A DNA stretch of 36,751 bases, from the IMG/VR virus record IMGVR_UViG_3300047359_000962, positions 1-36,751 of that record. One strand, written 5' to 3'. This document shows, one piece after another, positions 8,628 through 16,775 of the stretch (position 1 is its first letter; the number at the start of each line of letters is the position of its first letter). The translations under genes were made by a program, and so were the position numbers. Source of the DNA: a virus. A model generated the notes under the pieces. That model was not told the origin of the DNA. It made no database searches and saw only the letters and a program-made list of their open reading frames with translations.

Positions 8628-10859
8628 ATGGCAGACGGAACATACTCAAAATCTGGGATGTATGCAACAAGTACTTTTGGTGCGCATATTATATCAACTG
8701 CAAACAGACATATTATATTTAATGATTTAGAAGGTCACTTTATATCCAACTCCCAGATTGAAAACGGACTTCCATACGGACGCAAGGTTACCATATACGA
8801 TGATCAGTTCAACAAACTATTAGAATTTCAACTAAAGGCACGTAGATTACAAATACCTGGCGACCCAATGACTGGATGGCACAAGACTCCGTCCACAAAT
8901 CCAAATAAAAGTCTGTTCATCCATGATGATCGTTGGTTAGTTTTCGTTGATTCATCTAGTAGATGGTGGGGAGGTGCTTATCGCAGTTTCAATTACTATG
9001 GAAAAAGCATTGGGGTTTTAGACTTAGATAATTTAGAAAACTTCTCTTATCAAGAAGATAATGCGTATGGGGTCACTCATGACTATACAGGATTATCATT
9101 CATGGGATCTCTCGATATTCCAAGGTGGCAGAGATCGACAGACGACACCAAAGTCGCAACGATAGATGGTAAAGTAAAAATAATACATTCAGGTTGGATT
9201 CCACCTAGTAACCATCACATAACTACATCCGGTACTTGGACTCCTAAAATTTGGATTCACGACATAGAAGATATTATCACCCAAGCATCTAACAACCCAA
9301 ATGGACCGGACGGGTTGAATATTTTTGAACCAGAACAAGAACTTGATATTTTTGTTGGTGACGGTACTATGAAACAGTACCTTAGTAGTGACGATCCTGG
9401 TGATGTTGTTACTGTCCCTCAAGGAATTGGACCTGAAGTGTGGGAAGGACGTTTATACAACGTTCCCCGCTGGTTAGTTCCTAATATAACGGTATTAGAA
9501 GACAAAATACTCGTCTCGGATAATGGTTTCTCAGCGGGTTATGGCTGGCCCGGAGAAGATTATCAGGGTAAGTCTGAACTATATGAATTTACTAATGGGT
9601 CTTGGTCCTCTCCTACTGTGATTAATGCCCCGTATGCTGGTGGCATTTTAAAGAGTGGTGATGGGTCACTTGGATATCAGGTTCAAAACAAGTATTATCC
9701 AGATATTATCAATCCACGATTGAATGAATCTTATATTCAATATGAAGGTGAAGATCTCCGGAGATCCGTTTACTATACATCGGAAATTCCTATACAATAC
9801 GTAGATGATTTCAATCTGACCGAACCACTTAATTATCCTGTGTTGTATTGGCCAGAACCGATATCAGTGAATGCTGAAAGTACTCGTAGGAAACTTTACG
9901 GTTCTTATAATAACGGAAACCTCTCTCCTTGGATATCTCAATTACCAAGACGAACGCGTATTAGTGTTACGTATAATAATGATGGTACATATAAAGTAGA
10001 AAGTCGTGATCCAAGCTGGACTAGTTCCTACGTCCTAATAGACACCGGAAGGTGGATATCAGAAGAACAATTAGGATCCGGATCGATTAAAGACCCACAA
10101 TTTGACATAGTTTCTATTAATTACACCAATCCAGACGACTCCCAAAATATAGTAATAACGGATTCGGAGAGCATTGAAGACGGACAGAAAGTCATTTCAT
10201 TGACAATTCAAGAGGCTGATCTGTCACTAGACCCTTCCATTCCTATGGAAGTGGAAGTGAACTTCAAAGCCTTAATCGGTGGATTTTCGAGACTCACATA
10301 CTCCGAACACGAAATAACAGTTAATGCAAAGTTGTCGGGAATTGCCAACCCTAGTGTAGACCTTACCGATCCAAATGTTATTATTAATCTTTCACCACAC
10401 GCTTTAATTGAATGGCCAGATGATGCCTTTACTCATGTCGCATTCAGTGTTTGGAAACCGTGGGTACAGGCATATGAAAATAGTCAAAACGGATTCGTTT
10501 CTGAAACTCTTACTATCGATGCCAATACTGAAAGTGTTGAATTCTTTATAAATCGAGGGTACGCATTAAATGGTCAGCAAGTGACGTTCGAGTTTGGTAA
10601 TGGTTGGGTAGATGACTACGGAGACTCACTTGGAACGGTAGTTATCGACCTTCATCAATCAGATATCGTAGACCCGAACCCTAGAGGTGACCAGTTCCCT
10701 GAAATAATATTTAACGCCAAACTAGGTAATATTACTGGAGGTCAAGACTTATCGGTCACAGTTTCTACGTTCTTCGATGGTTGGAGGCAAAGTAGTTACG
10801 ACAACTACCCTATTTCAACAACGATGACAAGAACTATCCCAATACAAGTCGCCGGATAG
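8628..10859 (+). CDS. Large structural or fibre-like protein, unknown
   Basis: I do not recognise this 743-residue protein as a named family. The N-terminal two thirds has recurring strand-turn segments with GKSIGVLDLDNL, TKVATIDGKVKIIHSG and EDKILVSDNGFSAGYGW, spaced like blades of a beta-propeller, though I cannot show a propeller. Aromatic clusters are frequent (SSRWWGGAYRSFNYYG, about residues 110-125). The C-terminal third (about 500-743) looks like two or three immunoglobulin-like beta domains (FDIVSINYTNPDDSQNIVIT; SVDLTDPNVIINLSPHALIE; FPEIIFNAKLGNITGGQDLS). There is no signal peptide, transmembrane segment or catalytic motif. It lies in the adhesin cassette just after the Pro-Glu protein and ends at a late promoter, so a virion receptor-binding or decoration role is plausible. 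The start has the weak upstream run GAGAGG. Confidence 0.55.
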   Translation: MADGTYSKSGMYATSTFGAHIISTANRHIIFNDLEGHFISNSQIENGLPYGRKVTIYDDQFNKLLEFQLKARRLQIPGDPMTGWHKTPSTNPNKSLFIHDDRWLVFVDSSSRWWGGAYRSFNYYGKSIGVLDLDNLENFSYQEDNAYGVTHDYTGLSFMGSLDIPRWQRSTDDTKVATIDGKVKIIHSGWIPPSNHHITTSGTWTPKIWIHDIEDIITQASNNPNGPDGLNIFEPEQELDIFVGDGTMKQYLSSDDPGDVVTVPQGIGPEVWEGRLYNVPRWLVPNITVLEDKILVSDNGFSAGYGWPGEDYQGKSELYEFTNGSWSSPTVINAPYAGGILKSGDGSLGYQVQNKYYPDIINPRLNESYIQYEGEDLRRSVYYTSEIPIQYVDDFNLTEPLNYPVLYWPEPISVNAESTRRKLYGSYNNGNLSPWISQLPRRTRISVTYNNDGTYKVESRDPSWTSSYVLIDTGRWISEEQLGSGSIKDPQFDIVSINYTNPDDSQNIVITDSESIEDGQKVISLTIQEADLSLDPSIPMEVEVNFKALIGGFSRLTYSEHEITVNAKLSGIANPSVDLTDPNVIINLSPHALIEWPDDAFTHVAFSVWKPWVQAYENSQNGFVSETLTIDANTESVEFFINRGYALNGQQVTFEFGNGWVDDYGDSLGTVVIDLHQSDIVDPNPRGDQFPEIIFNAKLGNITGGQDLSVTVSTFFDGWRQSSYDNYPISTTMTRTIPIQVAG

Positions 10860-10860
10860 A

Positions 10861-10868
10861 TATAAATA
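10861..10868 (+). promoter_or_regulatory. T4-type late promoter upstream of the 293-aa fibre gene
   Basis: An exact TATAAATA lies one base after the end of the 743-aa gene and 31 bases before the next start, followed by an AT-rich spacer and an AACAGGTAG stretch that can act as RBS. It is the only good promoter candidate for the block from 10900 to about 32800. Confidence 0.78.
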
Positions 10869-10899
10869 GAAAAATAAAACTTTAACAGGTAGATTATTC

Positions 10900-11781
10900 A
10901 TGTCTCAGCAAAAATTAAATCTCGGAGTAGGTGCTAACGACGGCACCGGAGACACTTTACGAAGTGCTGGTGAGAAGATCAACGACAACTTCGAAGAGTT
11001 GTACTACTTGATCGCTTTAGGCGGAGGCGACGGAAATGTTGACATGGACGCCATTCGGGCATTGATCGACCAAGAAATACAAGATCAATTAGAAAAACTA
11101 AATATCACCGATGGTGCGAATTCAGCAAATATTCTTTTGTACAAATCATTTTCTTCAGATATTTTACCGCCAGAAGAAGATATAGATTTTTCTACGATCT
11201 ACACGTTTGAAACCGGAAACTTAACAAAAGTTGACACTACGGATTTAGATTTTAAAGAGTGGCAGACAGAAGCCCCTCCTATTAGTTCCGGAAGGTTTGT
11301 ATTTTTGATTCAGGCTGTTTTGATAAGCGCTGAAGATTCAGTTACGGTAGAACCTAGCCGGTGGTCTAATCCAGTTTTAATTTTTGATCGAGGTTTTGAA
11401 GACCTTGATGTAAATATTGTATCTTCTAATGGAAATGTTTTCAGAGAAGATCAAGGTCAAACAGAACTAAAAGCAAATATCATTGCAGATGGTGAAAGTT
11501 TGATAACAGACGACTATTCTAACTTTAATTACGAATGGTCCGATGGTGAGAATCCTGTATGTGTCAATTTATCTACACGTGAAGTTTCTCATTTGAATGG
11601 GGAAATCGTTACTGCAACTGATGGCGTATGCCCAGTTGGGTTCGGTGTTCCTGCAAAAAGTTCTTCTAGTTCATTTTCAAATGGAGAGCTCAGATCGATT
11701 TTTATTGATGCCCAAGCGGTACCTAATCAAGGAACGCTAAACTTACAATTAACCATTACAGACAAAATTCAAGAGGATTAA
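10900..11781 (+). CDS. Tail fibre/tip-like protein, N-terminal segment of a split set
   Basis: This 293-residue protein begins with an element typical of phage fibre N-termini: LNLGVGANDGTGDTLRSAGE then KINDNFEELYYL (residues 6-37). A short helix follows (AIRALIDQEIQDQLEKL), then one copy of the ~90-residue module repeated in later genes (ILLYKSFSSDILPPEE, FETGNLTKV, WQTEAPPISSGRFVFLIQA, RWSNPVLIFDRG; about residues 78-168). The C-terminal domain (VNIVSSNGNVFREDQGQTEL onward) resembles the C-terminal domain of the next protein (VNIVPNNGVFRNNSGSPITA). A late promoter precedes it and the next gene follows after two bases. It looks like one part of a larger tip or fibre architecture divided over three ORFs. 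Confidence 0.62.
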   Translation: MSQQKLNLGVGANDGTGDTLRSAGEKINDNFEELYYLIALGGGDGNVDMDAIRALIDQEIQDQLEKLNITDGANSANILLYKSFSSDILPPEEDIDFSTIYTFETGNLTKVDTTDLDFKEWQTEAPPISSGRFVFLIQAVLISAEDSVTVEPSRWSNPVLIFDRGFEDLDVNIVSSNGNVFREDQGQTELKANIIADGESLITDDYSNFNYEWSDGENPVCVNLSTREVSHLNGEIVTATDGVCPVGFGVPAKSSSSSFSNGELRSIFIDAQAVPNQGTLNLQLTITDKIQED

Positions 11782-11783
11782 TC

Positions 11784-12941
11784 ATGGCAACAAGAACGGC
11801 CACGGCCGCCATAACCTTAACTGACCTGAAAGATGGTCAAGATTCAGTAACAGCGTTCTTAACTAACGAAAACCATTCATTCGTTGCTAACGACGCTGGC
11901 GTAGTACACCAAGACACTATAGGACTTTTCTCAAGTTATGTGAAAGTGTTTGTGGGTGGAACCCCACAGACATATTCTGTAGGAACCGAACCACAAGCTG
12001 GAAAGTTCGGAATAGGAACACTTGCTTCTTCATCTTCTGGTTGGGAATTCGTAGTAGACTCAAGCACTGGTGAAATTACAGCTGATGCTATTGGTATTGC
12101 TAATATCAACAAAGTAACAGTACCTGTCTACTACAACAACGCAGGATCAATTAATAACTTCAACTTAGAAATATCAGTAAACCGAGTTCAAGATGGTGCT
12201 GGTGGCACTGTCATTAACTTAACACCATCAAGCCAAATGTTCTCTGCTGATGCTAATGGTGTAATGCTACCAAGTCAGCTCGATGCTGATCTTGAAATCG
12301 ATGTCACCGGAAATCCTGGCGCACTCAGTTACGAAACCTCAAAGGACGGCCTTCCTTATGTCGCTCAGACATCAACAGGTGACAATCCAGGCGGAATCGC
12401 AGGATATGATACTGATGGGTCAGGAACATATTTAACAGGAACATTACCGACAAATTTGGGCAATGGTGCTCGACTTTTGATCAAGAAAGAAAACCTAGGC
12501 AGCAGCGTCGCTACACTAACGGTTCGCGTAAAAGGCGTAAATGCTGGAAAGGACGCAGTAACTTTTGCTAAAGTTCGATCAGGGGCTGGTGCGGTTTACG
12601 TCAACATCGTTCCAAATAACGGCGTCTTCCGTAATAATTCAGGCAGCCCTATTACTGCTATCGCTAAAGTCTATGATGCTACTACAGGACTTCCAATGTT
12701 TGATGCTGGAGATAATAATTACCCAAGAGTTCATTATGATTGGGAATACCTTGATGAAACACAGGTCTACTACAATACGGAAACTGGTGTGATTTCTACA
12801 GACGCTAATGGAGTTCCTTCTACTACCGGCACTGCTGCTGAAGGTTATGGACTTGATGAGCTTATTATTGGACCATCAAACGTTCCAGACACAGGCGAGC
12901 CAGTTAGCATTACTTGTACCGTTACTGTAACAACTGAATAA
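11784..12941 (+). CDS. Beta-rich tail fibre/tip-like protein, middle segment
   Basis: This 385-residue protein appears to be a chain of beta-sandwich domains. The N-terminal domain starts with VTAFLTNENHSFVANDAGVV; the same LTNENHS domain is found inside the 1348-aa protein (LDLTNENHSITAQNDGTLYN). A second domain begins at about residue 145 (VINLTPSSQMFSADANGVML). The third, from about 270 (VYVNIVPNNGVFRNNSGSPI), matches the end of the upstream 293-aa protein. There is no enzyme motif and no transmembrane segment. The RBS AGAGGA lies inside the end of the preceding gene, so the two are tightly coupled. The domain set suggests a shaft or tip protein working with the flanking ORFs. Confidence 0.58.
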   Translation: MATRTATAAITLTDLKDGQDSVTAFLTNENHSFVANDAGVVHQDTIGLFSSYVKVFVGGTPQTYSVGTEPQAGKFGIGTLASSSSGWEFVVDSSTGEITADAIGIANINKVTVPVYYNNAGSINNFNLEISVNRVQDGAGGTVINLTPSSQMFSADANGVMLPSQLDADLEIDVTGNPGALSYETSKDGLPYVAQTSTGDNPGGIAGYDTDGSGTYLTGTLPTNLGNGARLLIKKENLGSSVATLTVRVKGVNAGKDAVTFAKVRSGAGAVYVNIVPNNGVFRNNSGSPITAIAKVYDATTGLPMFDAGDNNYPRVHYDWEYLDETQVYYNTETGVISTDANGVPSTTGTAAEGYGLDELIIGPSNVPDTGEPVSITCTVTVTTE

Positions 12942-12969
12942 TTAATTTGATAACAAAGCGAGTTCCCCC

Positions 12970-15357
12970 ATGGCAACTGTAAAAACAGCTCAAGACACAG
13001 CTACTTTCGTAGACCTACATGATGGTACGTCAAGAGTAACACTGCAATACTTTTATAAGACTAGTGCAGATGCTAGTGAACCAACTGTACCACAGGGGAA
13101 CTTTGAATATAACTTTTTAAGTGGAGTACTGACTGCCAGTGTCTCCACTGCTTTTGATAACTGGTCGACCATTCCCGAGACCCTTTCTTTCTCAGAAGCA
13201 TTGTGGATGGTGTCCATCACATTAGAAGGTTCGACAGTATCTACCGCAACGTTTGATAAAGATGATTGGAACGGTCCTGTTGTTCTTTCACGTGTTGGTT
13301 TTCAACCGACACAACCAGATCCAGCAACAAGTGTTGCGACGGTCTTTATATTCAAAGCAGGTGCAAGCAATACCACGGCACCTACTGGAAATCCATCGGG
13401 CGACTTCACCTTCACTTATGCAACGGGTAATTTGTCAGGTGGGAATCTAAACGGGTGGTCTCAAGACTTACCTACTGTTGCCCCAGGAAATTATGTTTGG
13501 GTGAAGCAAGCAACTGCATCTAGCACTTCCACAACAGACACGATTCCAGCATCTGAATTTAATGCGAGCGCCGCAACTGTTTTATCAGGAACAGGGCTAG
13601 ACGGATACAACACTGCAGTCGTACAACTATACAACAAAAACAGTAATGCGTCAAGTGCTCCAGCAGACCCGACGGGTAGTTTCAAGCACACCTTTTCTAC
13701 TGGTTTGTTGACCGCAGAGTCCGGTGCTGATTTTAAAGGATGGACTCAGAGTGCTCCGTCAATCACAAACGGAGAATACCTTTGGGTCATTCAGGGATCT
13801 GCCGTTTCACGTGGATCTACAGACCTCATTGCGGGAAGTGAGTTTGGTGCCGCACAGATTGTCGGTGTTGGTGGTGAAAATGCTCTACCGTTAACTGTTA
13901 CTGATACAGACAGAGACGGACTGAACCAAACAATCACTTTGAGTGATGGATCAACGATAGTAATTAGTGACGGTAATCCTGCTACCAATGAAGGGGTTAT
14001 CGTTGTCTATGCATCGAATGCCAATGGCGCTGATAAGAGTCTAGCACCAGGACCTAATCTACAGTACGTAAGGTACTATGAGTGGTCGGGTACAAAACCC
14101 ACTCTAAGTGAGATACCAAATACCAATAATGGATGGGTCAAGTACATAGGTGAGAATGCTACCGATTCCGGCGTGATTCCTATCTATTCTCCTATCTCAG
14201 ACCCAGATGCAAACACCAATTTATCGTTGACCCTAGGTAGCAACACCTACGTGACGTTCTATGAGTGGACAATTACAAAACCGACATCGGTGCCTAGTGA
14301 CGCGCACACGAATACTTTCGTTCCATTCGTTGCTGTGTCTCCAACAATATCGACCAGTTATAATGCAACCACCGGAGTGACAACAGTCACTGTTGTTGAT
14401 ACAGACGGAAGCACGAACTTCGATATCACTGACGGGGATGCGGGTACTTCAGAAGGGGTCACAGTAATCTATGCAAATGATTCTAGTGGTGATGGTAAAA
14501 ATACTGTTCGACAGACTGGACAGGAATATGTCTTATATTATGAATGGGTCGGCATAGAGAATAAACCAAACTCTGACCTTTCCAATTTGACGGGTACTTT
14601 GGAATGGATCAAGTTCGTAGGAGAGACTCCGAACGCACCAGATGCACAAGGCATCATTCCGATTTATGCAAACAGAGCAAACCCAACACAAGATAGTCAC
14701 ACTTTCATATCTTATTCCACTGGTCGAAATTGGGTAACGTTCCTAGAGTACTCCGGAACCAGACCAACAAATGTACCTAGTGGCACACACGAACAAACAT
14801 TCGTCCCGTTCGTCGGAAGTAACGGTGACCCAGCAGGTCGATATTCAACATTCCGTGCATACAGTACAACAAGCACTACTCCACCAAGTGGTACTATCAC
14901 TTGGGCAACAGGTGCTGTCGTTTTAAGTGATACTACGAACTGGTCTCTGTCTGCCCCAGAGGTTGCAGTTTCACCGTCCACGACGGTCTATTGGTCAGAT
15001 CTTGTTTTTGTTGATGCTGATGGTGATGCGGAATATACTACAGACACAGGCAGTGCTGTACGATCATTGATCAGTTTCAATGGTGTGGTGTCGTTCACGA
15101 ACACCACTGCTGGAAGTATTGAATTAAACAACGACGGAACTCCAATTCCAGTTCTCGATCCGACATCGGTGGGCCCTGCAGGATCGACTGTAATTAACGG
15201 CGGTCGTATCGACGCCAATACGATAAAACTATCCGGTATAGAAAATAGTGGCGGCGCTACAACAGGAGATCAATCAGGTATGATCTTGAGCGACGATACA
15301 ATAACAATTCAAGATTCGGCAGGGTTGACAAGGGTCTTCATAGGAAAGTTGTCATAA
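12970..15357 (+). CDS. Tail tip/fibre-like protein with fibre modules and J-type C-terminus
   Basis: This 795-residue protein contains three tandem ~90-residue modules at about residues 23-110, 121-207 and 212-300 (LQYFYKTSADASEP; VFIFKAGASNTTAPTG; VQLYNKNSNASSAPAD, each followed by an F-strand, a GW or NW and a W-strand). Two ~145-residue repeats follow at about 312-455 and 475-618 (DTDRDG versus DTDGS, EGVIVVYA versus EGVTVIYA, YYEW, IPIY, TFVPFV). One more short module starts at about 625. The C-terminus has VSFTNTTAGSIELNND, STVINGGRIDANTIKLSGIE and ITIQDSAGLTRVFIGKLS, a layout typical of the end of lambda-J-like host-specificity and central-tip proteins. No T4 core homologue is apparent. 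The start (12970) follows a weak GCGAG. Confidence 0.62.
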   Translation: MATVKTAQDTATFVDLHDGTSRVTLQYFYKTSADASEPTVPQGNFEYNFLSGVLTASVSTAFDNWSTIPETLSFSEALWMVSITLEGSTVSTATFDKDDWNGPVVLSRVGFQPTQPDPATSVATVFIFKAGASNTTAPTGNPSGDFTFTYATGNLSGGNLNGWSQDLPTVAPGNYVWVKQATASSTSTTDTIPASEFNASAATVLSGTGLDGYNTAVVQLYNKNSNASSAPADPTGSFKHTFSTGLLTAESGADFKGWTQSAPSITNGEYLWVIQGSAVSRGSTDLIAGSEFGAAQIVGVGGENALPLTVTDTDRDGLNQTITLSDGSTIVISDGNPATNEGVIVVYASNANGADKSLAPGPNLQYVRYYEWSGTKPTLSEIPNTNNGWVKYIGENATDSGVIPIYSPISDPDANTNLSLTLGSNTYVTFYEWTITKPTSVPSDAHTNTFVPFVAVSPTISTSYNATTGVTTVTVVDTDGSTNFDITDGDAGTSEGVTVIYANDSSGDGKNTVRQTGQEYVLYYEWVGIENKPNSDLSNLTGTLEWIKFVGETPNAPDAQGIIPIYANRANPTQDSHTFISYSTGRNWVTFLEYSGTRPTNVPSGTHEQTFVPFVGSNGDPAGRYSTFRAYSTTSTTPPSGTITWATGAVVLSDTTNWSLSAPEVAVSPSTTVYWSDLVFVDADGDAEYTTDTGSAVRSLISFNGVVSFTNTTAGSIELNNDGTPIPVLDPTSVGPAGSTVINGGRIDANTIKLSGIENSGGATTGDQSGMILSDDTITIQDSAGLTRVFIGKLS
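13903..14823 (+). repeat. Two ~145-residue in-gene repeats
   Basis: Residues about 312-455 and 475-618 of the 795-aa protein repeat the same order of motifs: D-T-D-x-D/G, (I/V)xDGxxxTxEGVxVxYA, YVxYYEW, W(V/I)K(Y/F)(I/V)GE, GxIPIY, VTFxEW/Y, KPTxVPS or RPTNVPS, THxxTFVPFV. The copies are clear at protein level and diverged in DNA. Confidence 0.75.
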
Positions 15358-15374
15358 TATCAAAACGACGACTA

Positions 15375-15382
15375 TATATAAG
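15375..15382 (+). promoter_or_regulatory. Degenerate late-promoter-like element before gp8
   Basis: TATATAAG lies in the 51-base gap upstream of gp8. It differs from the exact TATAAATA seen at four other places, so it is at best a weak late promoter. Confidence 0.25.
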
Positions 15383-15408
15383 TTATACCTTTTTAATGGG
15401 AAAATATA

Positions 15409-16767
15409 ATGCCAGCAACAGTAAGACAAACATTTAATCAAGACCTTGCGAAACGATTTCTCGCAGATGTTATTGGTACAGAAAAAGAATTTTATATCGG
15501 TATTGGTAAGTCAGATGTTTTCCCAACCGCAGTAGTTGATGGCGAAACCATCGTTGACTATCCTTACTTGCCTATAGACGGCAACCTAGAAGAGAGCGAG
15601 TTTCGCCACAATCTACAGTCTATCAAGAAAGTAGAAGGTGCAATCATCGTCGCAAAACGAAACAACTGGGTCTCTGAAGCGATATATCACGAGTGGTCAG
15701 ACGTTAAGAACGCCGAAGAAGATACCGCGTTCTATGTTTTAAACGACGCCAAGGAAGTCTATGTCTGCCTAGAGACAGGTCGTGATGGTGATGGTAATAT
15801 CGTCACTTCTACTGTCAAGCCTAGTTATTGCGAACTCAACGTAGACTACACTCGACCATTCCGAACTTCGGACGGTTACGTATGGAAGTTTCTATACAAG
15901 TTGACCCCTCAGCAAATCTTCCAATACCTTTCTAGCAACCACGTACCAGTCAGTCTGACAGGTCCAGTATCTAACTGCGACAACTCTGCGATTGAAGACT
16001 TGCAGATGAACGTGATCAATGCCGCAGTTAAGGGCGAGATCATTCGTTGTGAAGTGACGAGTAAGGGGTCAGGGTATACAACTACCCCTACCGTAGAAGT
16101 TGTGGGTGATGGTTCTGGTGCTGCGGCAGTCGCGACTATGGTCGGCGGTGAGGTCGTAAAGATTACGATGACAAACTACGGTTCGGGGTATACCCGTGCA
16201 TCGTTTGTCCTAGACGGAACGCCTACTACTGAGTGCGAAACACGCGCAGTGATCACTAAACACATGGGTAACGATCCAGTAGATGATTTAAAAACAAGTT
16301 CGGTTATGTTAAACATTAAACCAGACGGTACGGAAGGCAATACATTTATTGTAGAGAATGAGTTCCGTCAGATCGGTGTTATTCAAGATCCTTTAGCATT
16401 AGACGGCGCTCCATATACAGAAATTTCTGGTAAAGTTATGTCGGTCATGCATTTTGACGCAGACTCCCCGTTCTCTAATGGTAGCCTTATTAAGGGTCAA
16501 GGCGATTACCCTGCAGAAGCATATGTCAATGAATCTGTTGGTCAGCACTTACTGTACCATCAAAACGAAAGTACAGGGTATCTTCCCTTTGAACTAGGCG
16601 ATTTAATTAAAGAAGTTGGATCAGACGCGGAAGCGACTGTCACGGGATTGACCTTTAGACAAGAAATAGATAGGTATAGCGGTCAGGTTCTATACATTGA
16701 AAACCGTTATCGAATCATTAGAGACGCAGAACAACAAGAAGACATTAAAGTCGTTATTACAATATAG
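15409..16767 (+). CDS. 8: Baseplate wedge subunit gp8-like
   Basis: This 452-residue protein corresponds to T4 gp8 (334 residues), a baseplate wedge protein. Matching blocks are the N-terminus ([20 protein letters not shown] then YIGIGKSD), [15 protein letters not shown], the aromatic strand [15 protein letters not shown] (about residue 153; T4 has GDGYVWEYLFEIPP) and the C-terminus [16 protein letters not shown] then [11 protein letters not shown] (T4 ends with GEMIYMENRPPI and EEINILFTF). An insertion at about residues 214-270 contains two G-S-G-Y-T units ([35 protein letters not shown]) and explains much of the extra length. It lies over 9 kb from gp6, with the adhesin cassette between. 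Confidence 0.85.
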   Translation: MPATVRQTFNQDLAKRFLADVIGTEKEFYIGIGKSDVFPTAVVDGETIVDYPYLPIDGNLEESEFRHNLQSIKKVEGAIIVAKRNNWVSEAIYHEWSDVKNAEEDTAFYVLNDAKEVYVCLETGRDGDGNIVTSTVKPSYCELNVDYTRPFRTSDGYVWKFLYKLTPQQIFQYLSSNHVPVSLTGPVSNCDNSAIEDLQMNVINAAVKGEIIRCEVTSKGSGYTTTPTVEVVGDGSGAAAVATMVGGEVVKITMTNYGSGYTRASFVLDGTPTTECETRAVITKHMGNDPVDDLKTSSVMLNIKPDGTEGNTFIVENEFRQIGVIQDPLALDGAPYTEISGKVMSVMHFDADSPFSNGSLIKGQGDYPAEAYVNESVGQHLLYHQNESTGYLPFELGDLIKEVGSDAEATVTGLTFRQEIDRYSGQVLYIENRYRIIRDAEQQEDIKVVITI

Positions 16768-16775
16768 GATACACG

